From Planotetraspora thailandica (GTDB lineage: Bacteria > Actinomycetota > Actinomycetes > Streptosporangiales > Streptosporangiaceae), in contig NZ_BOOR01000008.1 in NCBI RefSeq assembly GCF_016863335.1, forward strand, positions 186,001 through 250,000: DNA of 64,000 bases, written 5' to 3'. A program made the position numbers and the translations under genes. Positions 25,143 through 34,006 of the stretch are shown here, piece by piece (position 1 is the first letter of the stretch; every line of letters starts with the position of its first letter). The notes under the pieces were generated by a model, which did no database searches, was not told where the DNA came from, and saw nothing but the letters and a program-made list of their open reading frames with translations.

Positions 25143-26357
25143 GTGAACAGCCCAAACGTTCCCCCTGATGCCGCCGAGCCGTACGCGAGACCTGCGAGCA
25201 CGAGCGCCGTACCCGTCGCAGGGTCCACGGCTCCTGTCGTGGGCATGGTGGGCGCCGGTCAGCTCGCCCGGATGACCCAGCAGGCCGCGATCGCGCTGGG
25301 GATCGACCTGCGCGTCCTCGCCAACTCGCGGGACGAGAGCGCCGCCAAGGTGATCGTCGACACCCGCCTGGGGGACTACCGCGATCTGGCCGACCTGCGG
25401 GAATTCGCCAAGGGCTGCGCCGCCGTGACCTTCGACCACGAGCACGTGCCCACCGAGCACATCCAGGACCTGATTGACGACGGCTATGCCGTACATCCCG
25501 GGCCCGAGGCGCTCGTGCACGCCCAGGACAAGGCGGTCATGCGGGAACGGCTGACCGAGATCGGGGTGCCGTGCCCGGCGTGGGCGAGGGTCTCGGAGGC
25601 GGCCGACGTCGAGGCGTTCGCGGAGGAGCACGGCTGGCCCGTCGTGGTGAAGTCGGTCCGTGGTGGTTACGACGGCCGGGGCGTGTGGGTCTGCTCGTCG
25701 GCCGAGGACGCCCGCGAGCCGCTGGAAGCCGGCATTCCGCTGATCGCTGAGGCCTTCGTGCCGTTCGAGCGGGAGCTGGCGGTGCTGGTCGCCCGCTCTC
25801 CCCATGGCCAGGGGGTCAGCTATCCCGTCGTGGAGACCGTCCAGAAGGACGGCATCTGCGTGGAGGTCATCGCTCCCGCGCCCGGCCTCGTCGGGGAGGA
25901 CGCCGCCGCGGCCCAGCACATCGCCCTGAAGATCGCCCAGGAGCTCGGCGTGACCGGGCTGCTCGCCGTGGAGATGTTCGCCACGAAGACGGGCCTGGTC
26001 GTCAACGAGCTGGCGATGCGCCCCCACAACAGCGGCCACTGGACGATCGAAGGGGCCCGCACCTCCCAGTTCGAGCAGCACCTGCGTGCCGTGCTCAACC
26101 TGCCGCTGGGCTCGCCGGCTCTGGCCGCCCCCGTCGTGGTCATGGTCAACCTGCTGGGCGGCGCCGACCCCGACGTCTTCTCCCGGTACGAGCACGTGAT
26201 GGCGAACGACCCCGGAGTAAAGATCCACTTCTACGGCAAGGAGGTACGGCCCGGCCGCAAGATCGGGCACGTGACCGCCCTCGGCGTCGAGCTCGCCGAG
26301 GTCCGTGCCCGCGCGTGGCACGCCGCCGACTGCCTGAAAGGACCCGTCGATGCCTGA
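25143..26357 (+). CDS. purK: 5-(carboxyamino)imidazole ribonucleotide synthase
   Basis: This 404-residue ATP-grasp enzyme makes N5-CAIR from AIR, ATP and bicarbonate in purine synthesis. Family landmarks are [33 protein letters not shown] and [18 protein letters not shown]. The N-terminus has about 35 extra residues before the Rossmann-like start, so a later start is possible, though no better codon is obvious. It overlaps purE by eight bases. Confidence 0.95.
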   Translation: MNSPNVPPDAAEPYARPASTSAVPVAGSTAPVVGMVGAGQLARMTQQAAIALGIDLRVLANSRDESAAKVIVDTRLGDYRDLADLREFAKGCAAVTFDHEHVPTEHIQDLIDDGYAVHPGPEALVHAQDKAVMRERLTEIGVPCPAWARVSEAADVEAFAEEHGWPVVVKSVRGGYDGRGVWVCSSAEDAREPLEAGIPLIAEAFVPFERELAVLVARSPHGQGVSYPVVETVQKDGICVEVIAPAPGLVGEDAAAAQHIALKIAQELGVTGLLAVEMFATKTGLVVNELAMRPHNSGHWTIEGARTSQFEQHLRAVLNLPLGSPALAAPVVVMVNLLGGADPDVFSRYEHVMANDPGVKIHFYGKEVRPGRKIGHVTALGVELAEVRARAWHAADCLKGPVDA

Positions 26358-26868
26358 ATCTCCCGGATCCCCCCAGGTGGGGATCGTCATGGGCAGCGAT
26401 TCGGACTGGCCGGTCATGCGGCAGGCCGCCGAGGCCCTCGCTGAATTCGGCGTGCCGTTCGAGGCCGACGTCGTGTCGGCCCACCGGATGCCCGCCGAGA
26501 TGATCGAGTACGGCACGCGCGCCGCGTCCCGCGGGCTCAAGGTGATCATCGCCGGTGCCGGTGGGGCGGCTCACCTGCCCGGGATGCTCGCGTCGGTCAC
26601 CCCGCTGCCCGTCATCGGCGTGCCGGTGCCGCTCAAATATCTCGACGGCATGGACTCGCTTCTGTCGATCGTCCAGATGCCGGCCGGTGTTCCCGTGGCG
26701 ACCGTGGCCGTCGGCGGAGCCCGCAACGCCGGGCTGCTGGCCGTACGGATCCTCGCGGCCGCCGACGAGGGGCTCCGTGAACGGATGGAGGCCTTCCAGG
26801 TCACGCTGCGGGACCAGGCCCACGCGAAGGGCGCCAAACTCCGCAGCGAGGTCGCGGAGATGCGCTGA
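26350..26868 (+). CDS. purE: 5-(carboxyamino)imidazole ribonucleotide mutase
   Basis: This 172-residue enzyme converts N5-CAIR to CAIR, the next step after PurK. It has the class I signature [19 protein letters not shown], and [12 protein letters not shown]. The ATG at 26350 lies inside the end of purK, so translation is coupled. A strong hairpin follows the stop. Confidence 0.96.
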   Translation: MPESPGSPQVGIVMGSDSDWPVMRQAAEALAEFGVPFEADVVSAHRMPAEMIEYGTRAASRGLKVIIAGAGGAAHLPGMLASVTPLPVIGVPVPLKYLDGMDSLLSIVQMPAGVPVATVAVGGARNAGLLAVRILAAADEGLRERMEAFQVTLRDQAHAKGAKLRSEVAEMR

Positions 26869-26884
26869 CCCTCACATGTCAGCG

Positions 26885-26921
26885 GACGGGCACGCTCGCC
26901 GAGGAGGCGAGCGTGCCCGTC
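26885..26921. terminator. Terminator after purKE
   Basis: A 16-base perfect stem (GACGGGCACGCTCGCC and complement) with a five-base loop, lying 16 bases after purE. Confidence 0.8.
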
Positions 26922-26950
26922 GCCGTAATCAGGCCCCGATACGGCACGAA

Positions 26951-26976
26951 GGCCAGGCACCCGCGGGTGCCTGGCC
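26951..26976. terminator. Perfect 26-base palindrome before the UDP-glucose dehydrogenase stop
   Basis: GGCCAGGCACCCG followed directly by its complement, just past the end of the convergent gene. It probably terminates that minus-strand gene, and pairs with the purKE hairpin as a double barrier. Confidence 0.65.
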
Positions 26977-26992
26977 TCACGGGGAAAAGGGA

Positions 26993-28306
26993 TCAGGGGC
27001 GGCCGAGAGCGCGGTAGTGCCAGCCGGCGGAGCGCCAGGTCTCCGCGTCGAGGGCGTTGCGGCCGTCGACGATGTTGCGGGTGGAGACGACGGAGCCCAG
27101 CGCCTCGGGGTCGAGCTGGACGAACTCGTCCCACTCGGTCAGCAGTAGCACCACGTCGGCGTCCTGGGCGGCGTCGAGAGCCGAGGTGGCGTACCCCAGC
27201 CCCGGGTGGGCCCGCCGGGCGTTGTCGAGGGCCACCGGGTCGTAGATGGTGACCATGCCACCCTCCTGCCCGATGGTGACGGCCACGTCGAGGGCGGGCG
27301 AGTCGCGGATGTCGTCGGAGTTGGGTTTGAAAGCCGCACCGAGCACGGCCACGGTGCGGTTGGCGAACGACTCGCCGACCAGTCCGCGGGCGAGGTCGAC
27401 CATCCGGGCGCGGCGCCGCATGTTGATGGCATCGACCTCACGGAGGAAGGTGAGCGCCTGGTCGGCGCCCAGCTCGCCCGCACGGGCCATGAACGCCCTG
27501 ATGTCCTTGGGCAGGCAGCCGCCGCCGAAGCCGAGGCCCGGGTTGAGGTACCGGCCGCCGATGCGGTCGTCGTACGACAGCGCGAGCGACAGCAGCTTGA
27601 CGTCGGCGTGGGCGGCCTCGCAGACCTCGGCCATCGCGTTGATGAAGGAGATCTTGGTGGCGAGGAAGGCGTTGGCCGCAGTCTTGACCAGCTCGGCGGT
27701 GGGGAAGTCCGTCACCACGATCGGGATGTCGCCCAGCGGGGTGTACACGTCCCTGAGCACCTTCTCCGCCCGCTCGGAGGCGACCCCCAGCACGATGCGG
27801 TCGGGCTGGAGGGTGTCCTTGACGGCGAAGCCCTCACGGAGGAACTCAGGGTTCCAGGCCAGCTCGACCTGCATGCCGGCGGGCGCGAGCCGTACGAGCT
27901 TGTCGGCCAGGCGCTCCGCGGTGCCGACCGGAACGGTCGACTTGCCCACCACGAGGCACTCGCGGTCCAGGTGTGGCGCGAGGGACTCGACGACCGCGTC
28001 GAGGTAGGAGACGTCCGCCGCGTATTCGCCCTTCTTCTGCGGCGTCCCCACGCAGATGAAGTGCACGTCGCCGAACTTCGCCGCCTCTTCGTAGGAGGTC
28101 GTGAAGCGCAGGCGGCCCGACTTCAGGTTGCGCTGCAGCATCTCTTCGAGCCCCGGCTCGTGGATGGGCAGCTCGCCGCGCTCCAGCATGTCGATCTTCT
28201 GTTGATCGACGTCAAGGCCGAGGACTTCGAACCCCAGCTCGGCCATGCATGCCGCGTGAGTGGCACCCAAATATCCGGTCCCAAGCACCGTGAGGCGGTA
28301 AGGCAC
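26993..28306 (-). CDS. UDP-glucose 6-dehydrogenase
   Basis: This 437-residue enzyme oxidises UDP-glucose to UDP-glucuronate, a precursor of surface polysaccharides. The N-terminal NAD site (VLGTGYLGATHAACMAELGF), the catalytic cysteine motif (GFGGGCLPKD), the NPEFLREG segment and the GAAFKPNSDDIRDSPA C-terminal landmark are intact. GAGGGGAG precedes the ATG. It is divergent from the acyl-CoA dehydrogenase and convergent with purE. Confidence 0.95.
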   Translation of the reverse strand: MPYRLTVLGTGYLGATHAACMAELGFEVLGLDVDQQKIDMLERGELPIHEPGLEEMLQRNLKSGRLRFTTSYEEAAKFGDVHFICVGTPQKKGEYAADVSYLDAVVESLAPHLDRECLVVGKSTVPVGTAERLADKLVRLAPAGMQVELAWNPEFLREGFAVKDTLQPDRIVLGVASERAEKVLRDVYTPLGDIPIVVTDFPTAELVKTAANAFLATKISFINAMAEVCEAAHADVKLLSLALSYDDRIGGRYLNPGLGFGGGCLPKDIRAFMARAGELGADQALTFLREVDAINMRRRARMVDLARGLVGESFANRTVAVLGAAFKPNSDDIRDSPALDVAVTIGQEGGMVTIYDPVALDNARRAHPGLGYATSALDAAQDADVVLLLTEWDEFVQLDPEALGSVVSTRNIVDGRNALDAETWRSAGWHYRALGRP

Positions 28307-28515
28307 GGCATGCTCCCCTCTTACCTACTCTTTGTGGTCTGGCATAGTACCGGGGCCTCCAACTGCCCCAAGTGCCCGGCTGGCAAACTCTGCCTGGCCC
28401 AACGGTACGGCGTCGCCCAGAACGGGTCGACGCCGCCCCGAACCAGGGGCTGTCCAGTCATGACAGCCGCAAGGATCGGTACCGTACTGGTTGGTAACCT
28501 TCCCCTCGCGCGGCT

Positions 28516-28521
28516 TACTAT
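28516..28521 (+). promoter_or_regulatory. -10 box of the acyl-CoA dehydrogenase, probable leaderless start
   Basis: TACTAT lies six bases before the ATG at 28528, with no ribosome-binding site. The 220-base divergent gap holds the promoters of both genes. Confidence 0.45.
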
Positions 28522-28527
28522 CGCGCT

Positions 28528-29691
28528 ATGAGCTTCCCTCTCTATGCGCCCGCCGAGGAGCACGAGATGCTCCGCGAAACGGTCCGTGCGCTCGCTGACG
28601 AAAAGATCGCCCCCCGGGCCGCGGCGGCCGACGAGAACGAGGAGTTCCCGTGGGAGGTCTACAAGGACCTCGTCGCGGCCGATCTGCACGCCGTACACGT
28701 CCCGGAGCAGTACGGCGGAGCGGGCGCCGACGCGCTCGCCACCGTCATCGTGATCGAGGAGGTCGCCCGCGCGTGCGCGTCGTCCTCGCTCATCCCGGCC
28801 GTCAACAAGCTGGGCACGGTGCCGCTGCTGCTGTCGGCGTCCGAGGAGCTCAAGCAGCGCTACCTCGCTCCCGTCGCGCGCGGTGACGCGATGTTCTCCT
28901 ACGCGCTCAGCGAGGCCGAGGCCGGCTCCGACGCCGCCTCCATGAAGACCCGCGCCGTCAAGGACGGTGATCACTACGTGCTCAACGGCACCAAGATGTG
29001 GATCACGAACGCGGGGGTGTCGGAGTATTACACGGTCATGGCCGTGACCGACCCGTCGGCGGGCGCCCGCGGCATCTCCGCCTTCGTGGTGGAGAAAGAG
29101 GACGAGGGCGTCTCCTTCGGGCCCAAGGAGAAGAAGCTCGGCATCAAGGCGTCACCCACCCGGCAGGTGATCCTGGAGAACGTCCGCATCCCCGAATCGC
29201 GGATGATCGGCGAGCTCGGCACGGGGTTCAAGACCGCGCTGGCCACCCTCGACCACACCCGCATCACGATCGCCGCACAGGCGCTCGGCATCGCCCAGGG
29301 CGCGCTCGACTACGCCATCGGGTACGTCAAGGAGCGCAGGCAGTTCGGCAAGCCGATCGCCGACTTCCAGGGACTCCAGTTCATGGTCGCGGACATGGCG
29401 ATGAAGCTGGAGGCCGCCCGCCAGCTCACCTACGCCGCGGCCGCCAAGTCGGAGCTCGCCATGCACGGCACGCGCGTGAAGGATCTGACCTTCTTCTCCA
29501 GCGCCGCCAAGACCGCCGCGTCCGACGCCGCCATGGAGATCACCACCGACGCCGTGCAGCTTCTCGGCGGGTATGGTTACACCCGCGATTACCCCGTCGA
29601 GCGCATGATGCGAGACGCCAAGATCACCCAGATCTACGAGGGTACCAACCAGATCCAGCGCATGGTCATGGCCCGCCAGTTGCTGAAGTAG
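28528..29691 (+). CDS. Acyl-CoA dehydrogenase
   Basis: This 387-residue FAD enzyme introduces the alpha-beta double bond in acyl-CoAs. It has the FAD and substrate loops ([30 protein letters not shown]), the [12 protein letters not shown] region and the catalytic glutamate in [18 protein letters not shown]. The Glu position is that of short- or branched-chain acyl-CoA dehydrogenases. It stands alone, with probable leaderless initiation and its own terminator. Chain-length preference cannot be read from the sequence. Confidence 0.94.
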   Translation: MSFPLYAPAEEHEMLRETVRALADEKIAPRAAAADENEEFPWEVYKDLVAADLHAVHVPEQYGGAGADALATVIVIEEVARACASSSLIPAVNKLGTVPLLLSASEELKQRYLAPVARGDAMFSYALSEAEAGSDAASMKTRAVKDGDHYVLNGTKMWITNAGVSEYYTVMAVTDPSAGARGISAFVVEKEDEGVSFGPKEKKLGIKASPTRQVILENVRIPESRMIGELGTGFKTALATLDHTRITIAAQALGIAQGALDYAIGYVKERRQFGKPIADFQGLQFMVADMAMKLEAARQLTYAAAAKSELAMHGTRVKDLTFFSSAAKTAASDAAMEITTDAVQLLGGYGYTRDYPVERMMRDAKITQIYEGTNQIQRMVMARQLLK

Positions 29692-29706
29692 CCCCTGACA
29701 TGCGGA

Positions 29707-29739
29707 AACCCCGCCTCGCTTCTTTGGGCGGGCGGGGTT
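29707..29739 (+). terminator. Terminator of the acyl-CoA dehydrogenase
   Basis: Nine-base stem (AACCCCGCC and complement) with a 15-base loop, followed by a pyrimidine-rich stretch. Confidence 0.65.
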
Positions 29740-29881
29740 CGTCGTCTTCCACGGCGGTTGGCCTGATCGAAGGCGTGATCTACGAATTAGGCCTGATGGG
29801 CGGGGATGAACCGGTCGACGAGCACGCGTACGACCCGGAGCTATGGGCGCATAGGAGTACCGGGAATGAATGCCTGGCCGG

Positions 29882-30037
29882 TCAGAAGTAGTGCTTGCGG
29901 CCGCCGACGGGCCGGCCTACGCGGCCCATCAGCATGAGCACCAATCCAATGACCAGGATGATGATCCCGATGGTCCACATGATGGAGATGCCGGTCAGGA
30001 ATCCGATGATCAGCAGGATGATTCCAAGAATGATCAT
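29882..30037 (-). CDS. Small membrane protein, DUF6131-like
   Basis: This 51-residue protein is two hydrophobic helices (MIILGIILLIIGFLTGISIM, then WTIGIIILVIGLVLMLMG) and a basic tail GRVGRPVGGRKHYF. The pattern matches the small DUF6131 proteins of actinobacteria, whose role is unknown. The ribosome-binding site is weak. It is transcribed toward the acyl-CoA dehydrogenase terminator. Confidence 0.8.
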   Translation of the reverse strand: MIILGIILLIIGFLTGISIMWTIGIIILVIGLVLMLMGRVGRPVGGRKHYF

Positions 30038-30375
30038 GGTGGCTGCCTACTTTCGAGGGTGGTGAACGTGAGGCATTGGCTTGTGGGTCGCGCCGACGCT
30101 GCGGTGAACTGTCAACGTTCGAAGGCGTCCCTCAAAGGCCGCCGTGGTTCACATCTACCCTCGATGCAGAGCGCAGTCCCGATATCGGAAACGCATGCCT
30201 TAACCCGCCAAATTATTCCCATCTCTTGAATTCATCGTGACGAAACCGTCGAACAGCTCTGAGATCCCGTCTCGGCGCTTGTCTGTCCAGCGCACGACGG
30301 CGGACATACGATCATGCGGGGGCGGCACTACTGGGCGGTGCCCCCACAGGTTGAAGCCGGTACTTCGACAAGGGG
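30038..30375. other. Intergenic region, 338 bases
   Basis: No gene is supported. It is less GC-rich than its surroundings in 30180-30240. A loose hairpin with GGGGGC/GCCCCC arms at about 30315-30350 may terminate the DUF4232 lipoprotein gene. Confidence 0.5.
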
Positions 30376-31359
30376 CTATGGAACCTCGTCCTTCTTCCAT
30401 GGGCTGACGCCGAGTTTCCCGGTGGTGCCGAGATCGAGTTCCGGCGTCACCATCACAGGACGAGCGCCGGCCTTCGCGTTCACTCTGACGTACGGCACGT
30501 TTACGGGCGCGCCGTCAGTGACGGTGTTGCGCCACATCAGGCCGGCGGACGCGCTCTGGCCGGGCTGCAGGGTCACCGGCTTGGGCGGGTCGTCGAAGCC
30601 GGTCACGGTCGAGATGCCGCCGCTGCCGTGCAGGACCTCGACGCCGGTGACGGGCTTTCTGTCCTCGTCGAGGAGCTGGAGCTTCGGGTAGCCGTTGATG
30701 CGATACGCGCGGGTCGAACAGTTCTCCAGATGGACTCCCACGACGCGGAGCCCCATGGCGGCGTCACCGTCGTCGGTTGTGACACGGGTGCCGGAGGCCG
30801 GGCAGGGACCTGTCGGGGCGGGTGCCTCGTCCGCCGGGACGCTTCTTACCTCGGCGATTCCCACCCGCACCGCGACGGGCGCCGGTGAATGGAGCTCGCT
30901 CATGTCGACTGTGCGCTTCACGGTCTGACCGGGCCTGACCGATGGGACCGTCTGTTCGGTGTATGCCAGCGCCTCTCCGGAATCGGACAGGAACTCGAAG
31001 GTGATGGTGTACGTGAAGGGTTCGGACTCGTGGTTGGTGACCCGAAACTCGGCGGAGAGGGGGTAGCGGTCGCAGTTGCGGGACCGTCCGTTCAGGCCGG
31101 TTATCTTGACGCCGTCCTTCTCCAGATCCGCGGAGCCGCCAGGAAGTTCCGAAGTGCCGGACGTGGGTGGCGTACCGGTGGACGGGGCGCCACAGGAGGG
31201 GTCACCGCGCCGGTCTGCGGAGTCGGACCCCTGGGTCTGCTGCGAGCCGTCGCTCCGTGTAGCGGCCCTCTCCGATCCGCACGCTGAGAGGAGCAGGACG
31301 CCGACGAGTACGGCGGGAAGGCTGAGGGCAGTGATACGCATCCGACGACCTTGACGCAT
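30376..31359 (-). CDS. DUF4232 lipoprotein
   Basis: This encodes 327 residues. The ATG at 31359 has AAGG seven bases upstream; an ATG at 31341 is also possible. A lipoprotein signal ends in VLLLSAC. A Ser/Thr/Gly linker leads to an immunoglobulin-like middle domain (EFRVTNHESEPFTYTITFEF). The C-terminal DUF4232 domain carries its usual cysteine pair (CPASGTRV and ENCSTRAYRINGYPKLQLLD). The family is surface-exposed in actinobacteria and its function is not known. Confidence 0.85.
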   Translation of the reverse strand: MRQGRRMRITALSLPAVLVGVLLLSACGSERAATRSDGSQQTQGSDSADRRGDPSCGAPSTGTPPTSGTSELPGGSADLEKDGVKITGLNGRSRNCDRYPLSAEFRVTNHESEPFTYTITFEFLSDSGEALAYTEQTVPSVRPGQTVKRTVDMSELHSPAPVAVRVGIAEVRSVPADEAPAPTGPCPASGTRVTTDDGDAAMGLRVVGVHLENCSTRAYRINGYPKLQLLDEDRKPVTGVEVLHGSGGISTVTGFDDPPKPVTLQPGQSASAGLMWRNTVTDGAPVNVPYVRVNAKAGARPVMVTPELDLGTTGKLGVSPWKKDEVP

Positions 31360-31688
31360 AGCAAACCTTAGACCGTAACGATGGGCTGTCGAGGCCCCTC
31401 TGGCTGACACCGCGCTACACCGGATAGTCGGTATCCCAGGGGAACGCAAGGTGGGCGGGTTGGTCCTGGCGCACCTCGGGTCTGCCCGTTGTACGCCCGC
31501 CCGTTCCGACGGCTCCTCGGCGCCCGGGCACCTGAGCTGGCCTGGTGGCTGCGGCCATCGACCCAGGCAGAGCCCAGCAGCGTCTGGCATCCGTCGCGCG
31601 GGCTCCCTGGAAAGGTGCACCCGTTTCTGCTGTGGACTTGATCCAGGAAATCACGTCTACACAGATCGGACGCCATTCCTTCGTTACC
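31360..31688. other. Intergenic region, 329 bases
   Basis: Short frames on both strands here have no family character and no ribosome-binding sites. I see no repeat or RNA gene. Confidence 0.5.
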
Positions 31689-32117
31689 TCAGTCGGTCGA
31701 ATTCCCCTCCGGGGCGGAGAGAGGCCAGGTACCCGGCATAGAGATATGTTCGTGCGTAATCAACCACTTGCCACTTGACCGGTGGCAACAAACGGTTGAT
31801 CGTAGCCAAACCGCGCCATCGAGCCCGTTCTTGCGCGTACCGCTGTCCAGGTGAAGCATGTGCGCGAACGCGACATCCTCACCCGTCGCGATGTTCAAGT
31901 CGTGCGTTTCCAAGCCGATAGGGCCGTCGTATTCATCGAACCACCGCGTGAAGTTGCGACGGACCTCGGTGGCCCCGATGAACTGGAGAGGGGGTACGAC
32001 ATCGTAATAAACGATGTCGGGAGAGTACAGCGACATGAGTCGATCAATGTCCTTTGTCTGGCAGGCATCGACCCGACTGTCCAGGAGCGCCCTGATCTCG
32101 GAATCGTTCGAAGTCAT
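31689..32117 (-). CDS. SnoaL/NTF2-like protein
   Basis: This 142-residue protein has the NTF2-like cone fold pattern: an opening helix (IRALLDSRVDACQTKDIDRLMSLYSPDIVYYD), then strands ending in WLITHEHISMP. Members act as small ketosteroid-isomerase-like enzymes or binding proteins. The ATG at 32117 has GGAGG five bases upstream. It lies near the WrbA-like gene and an ECF41 sigma factor whose own C-terminus has the same fold, but no operon is evident. Confidence 0.82.
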   Translation of the reverse strand: MTSNDSEIRALLDSRVDACQTKDIDRLMSLYSPDIVYYDVVPPLQFIGATEVRRNFTRWFDEYDGPIGLETHDLNIATGEDVAFAHMLHLDSGTRKNGLDGAVWLRSTVCCHRSSGKWLITHEHISMPGTWPLSAPEGNSTD

Positions 32118-32321
32118 TACATCCTCCACTCAAGGAATATCTGACCGTGCCCAGCTCGCCTGGCGACGGTCCCGATGACGATCTCATTGGGGATCTGCAG
32201 GGTTTGTGATCGGGCCCACTTGTGCCGAGATTCTCGGAGTTCGGGAGCATTCGAGCAGTGCCGTCCGCCGGTTGGCCATTCTCGGTCGGCTTTGGCAGGC
32301 GCATGGGTGCGCCGTAGTGGA

Positions 32322-32930
32322 TCAGGCGGCGCGGCAGGCCTTGAGTGCGGCCGCCGTGTTGACGGCGCGGCGGGCCTGGTGGCGGGCCGCTTCCAGGGCT
32401 ACCGCAGTGGGTGGGCCATCACCGGTTACGTGAGAGGTGCCGTAGGGATTGCCTGACCGGAACTGGATGGGGTCGGTGTAGCCCGGGGGCACGATGATGC
32501 CGCCCCAGTGGTAGAAGGCGTTCCCCAGCGACAGAAGGGTGGACTCTTGTCCGCCGTGGGCGGTGTTGGAGGCCGTGAAGGCCGAGTACACCTTGTCGGC
32601 GAGCCGGCCCTGTGCCCACAGGGGACCCAGGGTGTCGATGAACTGCTTGAGCTGGCTGCATGGAGTGCCGAAGCGGCTGGGGGTGCCGAACAGGACCACG
32701 TCGGCCCAGGCCAGGTCGTCGAGGGCGGCCTCGGCGATGTCGGCGGTGTCCTGGAGATGCTGCGCCCAGGCCGGGTTGGCGTTGATCGCCTCCGGTGAGG
32801 CCAGTTCGGCGACCTTGCGCAGTCGCACCTGTGCGCCCGCCTTTTCCGCGCCGTCGGTGGCGGCTTGTGCCAAGGCGTGCACGGTGCCTGTGGCACTGTA
32901 GTAAACGATCGCGACGTTCACGGCTTCCAA
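32322..32930 (-). CDS. WrbA-like NAD(P)H:quinone oxidoreductase
   Basis: This is a 202-residue flavodoxin-fold protein of the WrbA family. It reduces quinones by two electrons and so limits redox cycling. The FMN phosphate loop is YYSATGTVHALA, with GTPSRFGTPCSQLKQFIDTLGPLW and ASNTAHGGQESTLLSL downstream. The TTG at 32930 is chosen for the GGAAGG nine bases upstream; GTG 32921 is the alternative. It is divergent from an ECF41 sigma factor and has a matching promoter, so it is the likely target of that factor. Confidence 0.9.
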   Translation of the reverse strand: MEAVNVAIVYYSATGTVHALAQAATDGAEKAGAQVRLRKVAELASPEAINANPAWAQHLQDTADIAEAALDDLAWADVVLFGTPSRFGTPCSQLKQFIDTLGPLWAQGRLADKVYSAFTASNTAHGGQESTLLSLGNAFYHWGGIIVPPGYTDPIQFRSGNPYGTSHVTGDGPPTAVALEAARHQARRAVNTAAALKACRAA

Positions 32931-32963
32931 GATCGATTTCCTTCCTTCACGGTTCTGCCAGTT

Positions 32964-32990
32964 ACGACAACGCAACCCCGCGAAATGTCA
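32964..32990 (-). promoter_or_regulatory. Putative ECF41-type promoter of the WrbA-like gene
   Basis: Read on the minus strand: CACCTGACA, a 17-base spacer, then GTCGTA. The spacer length and both boxes are identical in layout to the divergent sigma-factor promoter. Confidence 0.55.
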
Positions 32991-33011
32991 GGTGACGCGC
33001 CCCACCTGACA
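32986..33011. promoter_or_regulatory. Perfect inverted repeat shared by two divergent promoters
   Basis: TGTCAGGTG, an eight-base centre, then CACCTGACA. Each arm contains the -35 element of one promoter. Confidence 0.7.
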
Positions 33012-33033
33012 GTTCGGTGCGCTGTCTTGTCGT
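33003..33033 (+). promoter_or_regulatory. Putative autoregulated promoter of the ECF41 sigma gene
   Basis: CACCTGACA, 17 bases, then GTCGTA. The coding start follows 43 bases after the -10-like box. Confidence 0.55.
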
Positions 33034-33075
33034 ACTGGTGAGGGCAGATGCGACCAAGGGAATCGACGACACACC

Positions 33076-34002
33076 ATGACCACGCCATCCGAGCCAGGAC
33101 ACGGCCGGCCCGATCCAAGCGTGAATGCGATTACGAGCGGGCGGCGTCAGCTGATCAATCTCGCTTACCGGCTGCTCGGTTCCCTGGCCGATGCTGAGGA
33201 TGCCGTCCAAGAGACCTACGCCCGCTGGTACGCCATGCCCCGACAGCAACAGGAGGCCATCGAATCTCCCGGTGCCTGGCTGACCACGGTCGCCGGCCGT
33301 ATCTGTCTGAACCTGCTCGACTCCGCACGGGCCAGGCGAGAGCGCTACGTTGGCGAATGGCTCCCCGAGCCGCTGCCCGACCGCACGGAATGGGTCAGCG
33401 GGTCGCCAGGCGCCGCCGCCGATCCGGCCGACCGGGTCACCCTCGACGAGTCGGTCAACATGGCCTTCCTTGTCGTGCTCGATTCGATGACCCCGGCCGA
33501 GCGCGTCGCGTTCATCCTGCACGACGTCTTCCGCTACCCCTTCGCCGAAGTGGCCGAGATCGTCGGCCGTACGCCGGCGGCATGCCGCCAACTGGCCTTC
33601 TCAGCCCGGCGCCGCATCCGCGAATCGCAGCCCTCCGCGACCCCTGCAAGACAGCAGGCCGGCATCGTCAGGGACTTCAAACAGGCCTGGGAAGCCAAGG
33701 ACATCGACGCGCTCATCGACCTACTCAACCCCGATGCCACGGCGACCGGTGACGGCGGTGGCCTGGCCAGCGCCGAACCCCACCCGATCGAAGGCGCCGA
33801 GGAGGTCGCACGCTTCTTCGCGGTTCGGGCGAGTGCGGCACCCAACATTTCGATCCTGGAGCGTACGGTCAATGGTCAGCCCGGTCTGGTGGCTCAACAA
33901 GACGGCGTCACCGTGACGGTGTACGCGTTCGACGTCACGGGCGACCGGATCAGGCGCATCTGGGCAGTTCGGAACCCCGACAAGCTCCGGCCTTGGATCT
34001 AA
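33076..34002 (+). CDS. ECF41-family RNA polymerase sigma factor (SigJ-like)
   Basis: This 308-residue sigma factor has region 2 at about 22-85 (INLAYRLLGSLADAEDAVQETYARW) and region 4 at about 135-190 (MTPAERVAFILHDVF...IVGRTPAACRQLAFSARRRI). A C-terminal SnoaL-like domain of about 110 residues follows. The NPDKLRPW end motif is diagnostic of ECF41, in which the C-terminal domain both activates and restrains the factor in place of an anti-sigma factor. ECF41 genes usually sit beside a small oxidoreductase, as with the divergent WrbA-like gene here. Confidence 0.93.
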   Translation: MTTPSEPGHGRPDPSVNAITSGRRQLINLAYRLLGSLADAEDAVQETYARWYAMPRQQQEAIESPGAWLTTVAGRICLNLLDSARARRERYVGEWLPEPLPDRTEWVSGSPGAAADPADRVTLDESVNMAFLVVLDSMTPAERVAFILHDVFRYPFAEVAEIVGRTPAACRQLAFSARRRIRESQPSATPARQQAGIVRDFKQAWEAKDIDALIDLLNPDATATGDGGGLASAEPHPIEGAEEVARFFAVRASAAPNISILERTVNGQPGLVAQQDGVTVTVYAFDVTGDRIRRIWAVRNPDKLRPWI

Positions 34003-34006
34003 AAGA

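Noticed and set aside
31360-32321. Small plus-strand genes around 31,450-32,450
   Set aside because: The frames lack ribosome-binding sites, hydrophobic or domain patterns, and overlap well-supported minus-strand genes.
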